Source: Immundisolibacteraceae bacterium (GTDB lineage: Bacteria; Pseudomonadota; Gammaproteobacteria; Immundisolibacterales; Immundisolibacteraceae). Taken from it: DNA of 18,648 nt. The notes below the pieces were generated by a model that made no database searches, had not been told where the DNA came from, and saw only the letters and a list, made by a program, of their open reading frames with translations. A program made the translations under genes and the position numbers. Location of the stretch: NCBI GenBank assembly GCA_016763355.1, contig JAESTY010000272.1, positions 1 through 18,648 of the forward strand, written 5' to 3'. This document shows, piece by piece, positions 15,591-18,648 of this stretch (the first letter of the stretch is position 1; each line of letters starts with the position of its first letter).

Positions 15591-15707
15591 GCGTTAACAA
15601 CAGCAGATTAAAAAAACCGAACATCAAATCAGTCCAACTAGTTAGTTTTATCGCCACCGCTATAGGTTTGCGCTACCCTGCTAGTCAACAATAATCTGGG
15701 GGGCCCA

Positions 15708-16913
15708 ATGGACGAATTTCTATCGGCAGAAATACGAGAAGTTCGAGATGAATTAAATCGGTTTTTGAGCCGGCAGATTCTGCCAAATCTGGATCAATAC
15801 GAAACTGATGGGACCTTTCCCAGACCTTTAATTCGCCAAATCGGCGAAGCTGGTTATTTTGGCGTTGCCTTTCCCGAGGCCTATGGCGGTAGTGACCTGG
15901 GGTTTTTAGCCATGGCGGTGGTTGCCGAACAGGTCGCTTATGCTGATCCAGCGCTTTCGCTGTGCCATAACCAGCAGGGCATGACCTGCCCCTACACCAT
16001 TTTTTCTGGTGGTTCAGACGCTCAATGCGAACAATATATTCCAGACCTGATTAGCGGACAAACCATCGGTCTCTGGTCGTTGACCGAAGCCGGCGGTGGT
16101 TCAGATGCAGCCGGCAATTTAAAAACCTTTGCCCGCAAAGATGGTGATCGATATTTGCTCAATGGCAGCAAAATGTTTGCCACCCTGGCTGATCAGACAG
16201 ATGTCGGTGTACTGTTCGCCCGCACCGATCGCGACGCAGGTCACCGGGGCATTTCCGCGTTTATTGTCGAACCAAAAAAATACTCCGGTTACCAGGCCAA
16301 TCCGATCGATTTTGTTGGCCTGTCAAAAATCACACGCAGTTGTGAGATTGAGCTCAACGACTTTGAAGTACCGGTTAGTAACCGCATTGGCGAAGAAGGT
16401 GCAGGATTTGGCATTGCTATGCATGCGGTCCAGGCCGGCCGAGTATCCGTAGCTGCTCGGGCAGTTGGCATCGCCCGCGCCTGTCTTGATGAAGCGATGC
16501 AATATGCTCTGCAGCGCCCCATCCGGGGTAAACCGTTAGCCAGTTATCAATTGTCCCAGGCAGCCATTGCCGACAGCCTGGCGAACATAGAAGCGGCCCG
16601 ATTGATGACCTATCAGGCAGCCACTTTGATGGATCAGGATAAACCCGCCAATCGGGTTTCCGCCCAGGCTAAATTAATCGCCTCCTATGCGTTAAAACAA
16701 ACTGCCAACATGGCTGCTGAAATGTTTGGTGGCTACGCCTTAACCACGGAATACCGTATTTCCCGACTCACCAGCTACGCCCATGTGTTCCTGGTCGGTG
16801 AAGGTGCCCCGGCGGTACAGCAAACTCTGATTGCAGAAGATGCGCTCGGCATCAAAGATGCCGACCGGCACTTCCGTAGTTATCGGTACCCTAGAGGAAC
16901 CGCCCAGAACTAA
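15708..16913 (+). CDS. Acyl-CoA dehydrogenase family protein
   Basis: This FAD-dependent enzyme introduces an alpha-beta double bond into an acyl-CoA and passes electrons to electron-transfer flavoprotein. The 401 residues cover the whole fold: the N-terminal helical domain, FPEAYGGSDLG (55-65), the FAD-contact motif LWSLTEAGGGSDAAG (122-136), the beta domain with LNGSKMFAT (151-159), and the C-terminal helical domain. The probable catalytic base is Glu365 in LVGEGAPAVQ, aligned with the YEGT glutamate of medium- and short-chain enzymes. Chain-length or branched-acid preference cannot be read. The start has an extended G-rich ribosome site just upstream (CTGGGGGG). The CoA-transferase gene follows after 34 bases on the same strand, so an activation-plus-dehydrogenation pathway is likely, comparable in logic to the caiA-caiB or bbsG-bbsEF pairs. 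Confidence 0.93.
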   Translation: MDEFLSAEIREVRDELNRFLSRQILPNLDQYETDGTFPRPLIRQIGEAGYFGVAFPEAYGGSDLGFLAMAVVAEQVAYADPALSLCHNQQGMTCPYTIFSGGSDAQCEQYIPDLISGQTIGLWSLTEAGGGSDAAGNLKTFARKDGDRYLLNGSKMFATLADQTDVGVLFARTDRDAGHRGISAFIVEPKKYSGYQANPIDFVGLSKITRSCEIELNDFEVPVSNRIGEEGAGFGIAMHAVQAGRVSVAARAVGIARACLDEAMQYALQRPIRGKPLASYQLSQAAIADSLANIEAARLMTYQAATLMDQDKPANRVSAQAKLIASYALKQTANMAAEMFGGYALTTEYRISRLTSYAHVFLVGEGAPAVQQTLIAEDALGIKDADRHFRSYRYPRGTAQN

Positions 16914-16947
16914 ATCATTCACCCTAACTGTTATCCGGGAGAGAGCA

Positions 16948-18165
16948 ATGGCCCAGGCAATACTGGAAGGCTACAAAGTACTCGATTTAAGCCAGGTGGT
17001 TGCTGGACCATCGGTTACCCGGATGATGGCCGAAATGGGGGCTGAAGTGATCAAGGTCGAAATCGCTCCCCTCGGCGATCTCGCCCACCAACTGCCCTAC
17101 ATAGAAAATGGCCGCAGCGCTTACTACGTGCAGCAAAACCGGGGCAAAAAAAGTCTCTGCCTGGATGTCAAAAGCCCAGAGGGAAAACAAATCCTGCTCG
17201 ACCTGGCCGGCAAAGTCGATGTACTGGTCGAAGCCTTCTCGCCTGGGGCGATTGGTCGGCTTGGTCTGGGCTACGAGGTGGTCAGTAAACTCAATCCAGA
17301 TCTGGTGATGTGTTCCATATCAGCGTTTGGCCAATCGGGTCCACAGGCGCAGATGCCTGGCTACGACTACATCGCTCAGGCGTATAGCGGATTTACCGGG
17401 CTAATTGGTGAAGCAGATGGTTCGCCCTATTTTCCACAGGTTGCATTTGGCGATGCGGCTACCGGCGGTTATGCCCTGGCCGCGGTCATGGCCGCCCTGC
17501 TCCACCGCGAGCGCGGCGGGCCCGGCCAGTATCTGGATATCAGTTTGCTGGACGTCTACCTACATGGCAACGAGATCGGCATCCAGTCTATCAGTGCCAG
17601 CAAGGGGAAACTGGTGCCAACTCGTACCGGCAACCAGCATTTTTCGGTAACACCTCTGGGTATTTTCAAGGGAGCATCGGGTTACCTGGTGATAGTCGCG
17701 CTAGGCAAACAGTGGCTCGATCTTTGTAAAGTAATGGGTCAGCCTGAACTAGGCACAGATCAAAGGTTCATCGATAACCCAAGCCGAGTCGCCAACCTTC
17801 CAGCTGTCATAGAAATCATTGAAAGTTGGTTACACCGGACTGGTGATGACGCCGAAGCTATGCGCCAGCTAGAGGCGGGTCATGTACCTTTTGCGCCGGT
17901 ATTAACTGTCCAACAGGCCATGGAGTTACCCCAGGTCAAACACCGTGGCTCAGTACGTACGATCACTGACCGGCAGTTAGGTGAATTTAAAGTGCCGATG
18001 TCGCCATTACGCTTCTCCGTCAGCGGTGACACCCCGGGCCTACCAGCGCCTTTCCTGGGAGAGCATAACCAACAAATTTTAGAGCAGATGCTTGGGTTTA
18101 CGAATAATCAAATCAACGAACTCACAGACCAGGGTGTGCTGCAATCAAAACCACTAGCGGACTAA
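16948..18165 (+). CDS. CaiB/BaiF (family III) CoA-transferase
   Basis: This enzyme moves CoA between carboxylic acids through a covalent aspartyl-CoA intermediate. The 405 residues have the family's large-domain N-terminus (VLDLSQVVAGPSVTRMMAEMGAEVIKVE), NRGKKSLCLDVKS (64-76), PGYDYIAQAYSGF (137-149) and the catalytic-site motif FGDAATGGYA. There Asp169 has exactly the residue number of the nucleophile in formyl-CoA transferase. The frame is open upstream to 16831, but that part overlaps the acyl-CoA dehydrogenase. The ATG at 16948 has a strong GGGAGAGAG ribosome site and begins at the family N-terminus, so it is preferred. Substrate and CoA donor are unknown. It is likely co-transcribed with the acyl-CoA dehydrogenase and the reductase at 18245. 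Confidence 0.93.
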   Translation: MAQAILEGYKVLDLSQVVAGPSVTRMMAEMGAEVIKVEIAPLGDLAHQLPYIENGRSAYYVQQNRGKKSLCLDVKSPEGKQILLDLAGKVDVLVEAFSPGAIGRLGLGYEVVSKLNPDLVMCSISAFGQSGPQAQMPGYDYIAQAYSGFTGLIGEADGSPYFPQVAFGDAATGGYALAAVMAALLHRERGGPGQYLDISLLDVYLHGNEIGIQSISASKGKLVPTRTGNQHFSVTPLGIFKGASGYLVIVALGKQWLDLCKVMGQPELGTDQRFIDNPSRVANLPAVIEIIESWLHRTGDDAEAMRQLEAGHVPFAPVLTVQQAMELPQVKHRGSVRTITDRQLGEFKVPMSPLRFSVSGDTPGLPAPFLGEHNQQILEQMLGFTNNQINELTDQGVLQSKPLAD

Positions 18166-18172
18166 CCAATGC

Positions 18173-18206
18173 TAGATAGGCACTAATATTTCCCTAAGAC
18201 TATCTA
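18173..18206. repeat. 7-bp inverted repeat between CoA-transferase and reductase B
   Basis: TAGATAG (18173-18179) and CTATCTA (18200-18206) are exact reverse complements with a 20-base spacer. The arms are AT-rich and no T-run follows, so a terminator is unlikely. It might be a weak hairpin or a binding site in the 79-bp gap, or chance. Confidence 0.3.
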
Positions 18207-18244
18207 CAACCACCTGGCCAGCGGGCCTTGAACGGAGCTAGATC

Positions 18245-18648
18245 ATGAGAGTTTGCGTATTAGGTGCCGGTGCTTTAGGTTCGTTAACGGGTGGTTATCT
18301 GGCGGAAGCCGGCATTGATGTCACCTTAATTGGCCGTCCAGCCCATATCGATGCGATCAACAGTAACGGCCTACAATTCGTTGGTAGACGCGGCGAATTC
18401 ACGGTCAAAGAGAACCTCACTGCCATCACTAGCGCTGATCAGGCCAGTGGGGAATTTGATTATCTTATTCTGCTGGTTAAAGCCAAAGATACGATCTCTG
18501 CGCTAGAAGGCGCTGATTGCCTTAAAAACCGCGTGAAGTGCGCTTTTTCGTTCCAGAATGGTATTGGCAATGAATCCATGCTGGGCCAGTGGTGTGGGGC
18601 CGACAAGGTGATTGGTGCGGTGACGGTTGAAGGCGCCGAAATGGTCTC
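18245..18648 (+). CDS. Ketopantoate reductase (ApbA/PanE) family protein, paralogue B (partial)
   Basis: The first 134 residues of a second long-type ketopantoate reductase homologue are visible; the 3' end is cut by the window edge. GAGALG (7-12) is the dinucleotide motif, VKAK holds the conserved Lys near position 79, and FQNG keeps the standard Gly that paralogue A has changed. A hand alignment gives about 75 identities in 130 positions with the protein at 14529, with a single one-residue gap, so the two are clear paralogues. The catalytic lysine region is outside the window. GGAG (18234-18237) lies 7 bases before the ATG. The gene is 79 bases downstream of the CoA-transferase on the same strand and probably belongs to its operon. 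Confidence 0.88.
   Translation, partial: MRVCVLGAGALGSLTGGYLAEAGIDVTLIGRPAHIDAINSNGLQFVGRRGEFTVKENLTAITSADQASGEFDYLILLVKAKDTISALEGADCLKNRVKCAFSFQNGIGNESMLGQWCGADKVIGAVTVEGAEMV

Noticed and set aside
16129..16452. 107-codon frame inside the acyl-CoA dehydrogenase gene
   Set aside because: Alternative frame of a complete, motif-rich gene.
16831..16947. 39-residue N-terminal extension of the CoA-transferase
   Set aside because: It overlaps the end of the acyl-CoA dehydrogenase. The ATG at 16948 has a strong ribosome site and begins at the family N-terminus.
1..18648. Mobile element, phage, CRISPR or defence system
   Set aside because: I found no transposase, integrase, terminal inverted repeats, regular spacer arrays or known defence domains. 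The genes are continuous chromosomal housekeeping and metabolic functions.

Overview
The window reads as chromosome of a gammaproteobacterium, probably a free-living aerobic one. The evidence is gene neighbourhood and protein similarity: guaB divergent from xseA, mutS followed by a 7Fe ferredoxin (fdxA), and suhB divergent from trmJ-cysE are all arrangements familiar from Pseudomonas and its relatives, and the proteins resemble their gammaproteobacterial counterparts from end to end. I see no rRNA, tRNA, CRISPR array, insertion sequence, integrase, toxin-antitoxin pair or phage gene. This is mostly housekeeping chromosome with one less ordinary metabolic block at the right end.

Layout. 1-1038 (-) is guaB (IMP dehydrogenase), cut by the left edge. 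A 518-bp divergent spacer separates it from xseA (exonuclease VII large subunit) and a closely coupled secreted M23 peptidase. Then come a class III nucleotide cyclase fused to an FHA domain (4067-4954), an SDR oxidoreductase (5035-5802) and a stand-alone Rieske ferredoxin-like protein (5942-6292), all on +. The Rieske gene runs tail to tail into a minus-strand block that reads, in transcription order, suhB-like inositol monophosphatase, mutS, fdxA and a panE-like ketopantoate reductase. From 11664 the + strand carries trmJ, cysE (overlapping by 1 base) and an IscS/NifS-type cysteine desulfurase that sits where iscR-iscS-iscU would be expected.

The right end (14529-18648, +) holds a ketopantoate-reductase-family protein, a strong intrinsic terminator, an acyl-CoA dehydrogenase, a CaiB/BaiF (family III) CoA-transferase and a second, closely related ketopantoate-reductase-family protein cut by the right edge. 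The two reductase paralogues bracketing a CoA-transferase and an acyl-CoA dehydrogenase look like a carboxylic-acid catabolic module whose substrate cannot be read from the sequence. It is the best candidate here for something not yet described.

Functional links: cysE (sulfur assimilation into cysteine) and the desulfurase (sulfur mobilisation from cysteine) form one sulfur unit with the tRNA methylase TrmJ. The acyl-CoA dehydrogenase, CoA-transferase and third reductase are spaced like one operon. Several genes here have no clear Shine-Dalgarno sequence, so some starts rest on family alignment; this is noted entry by entry.
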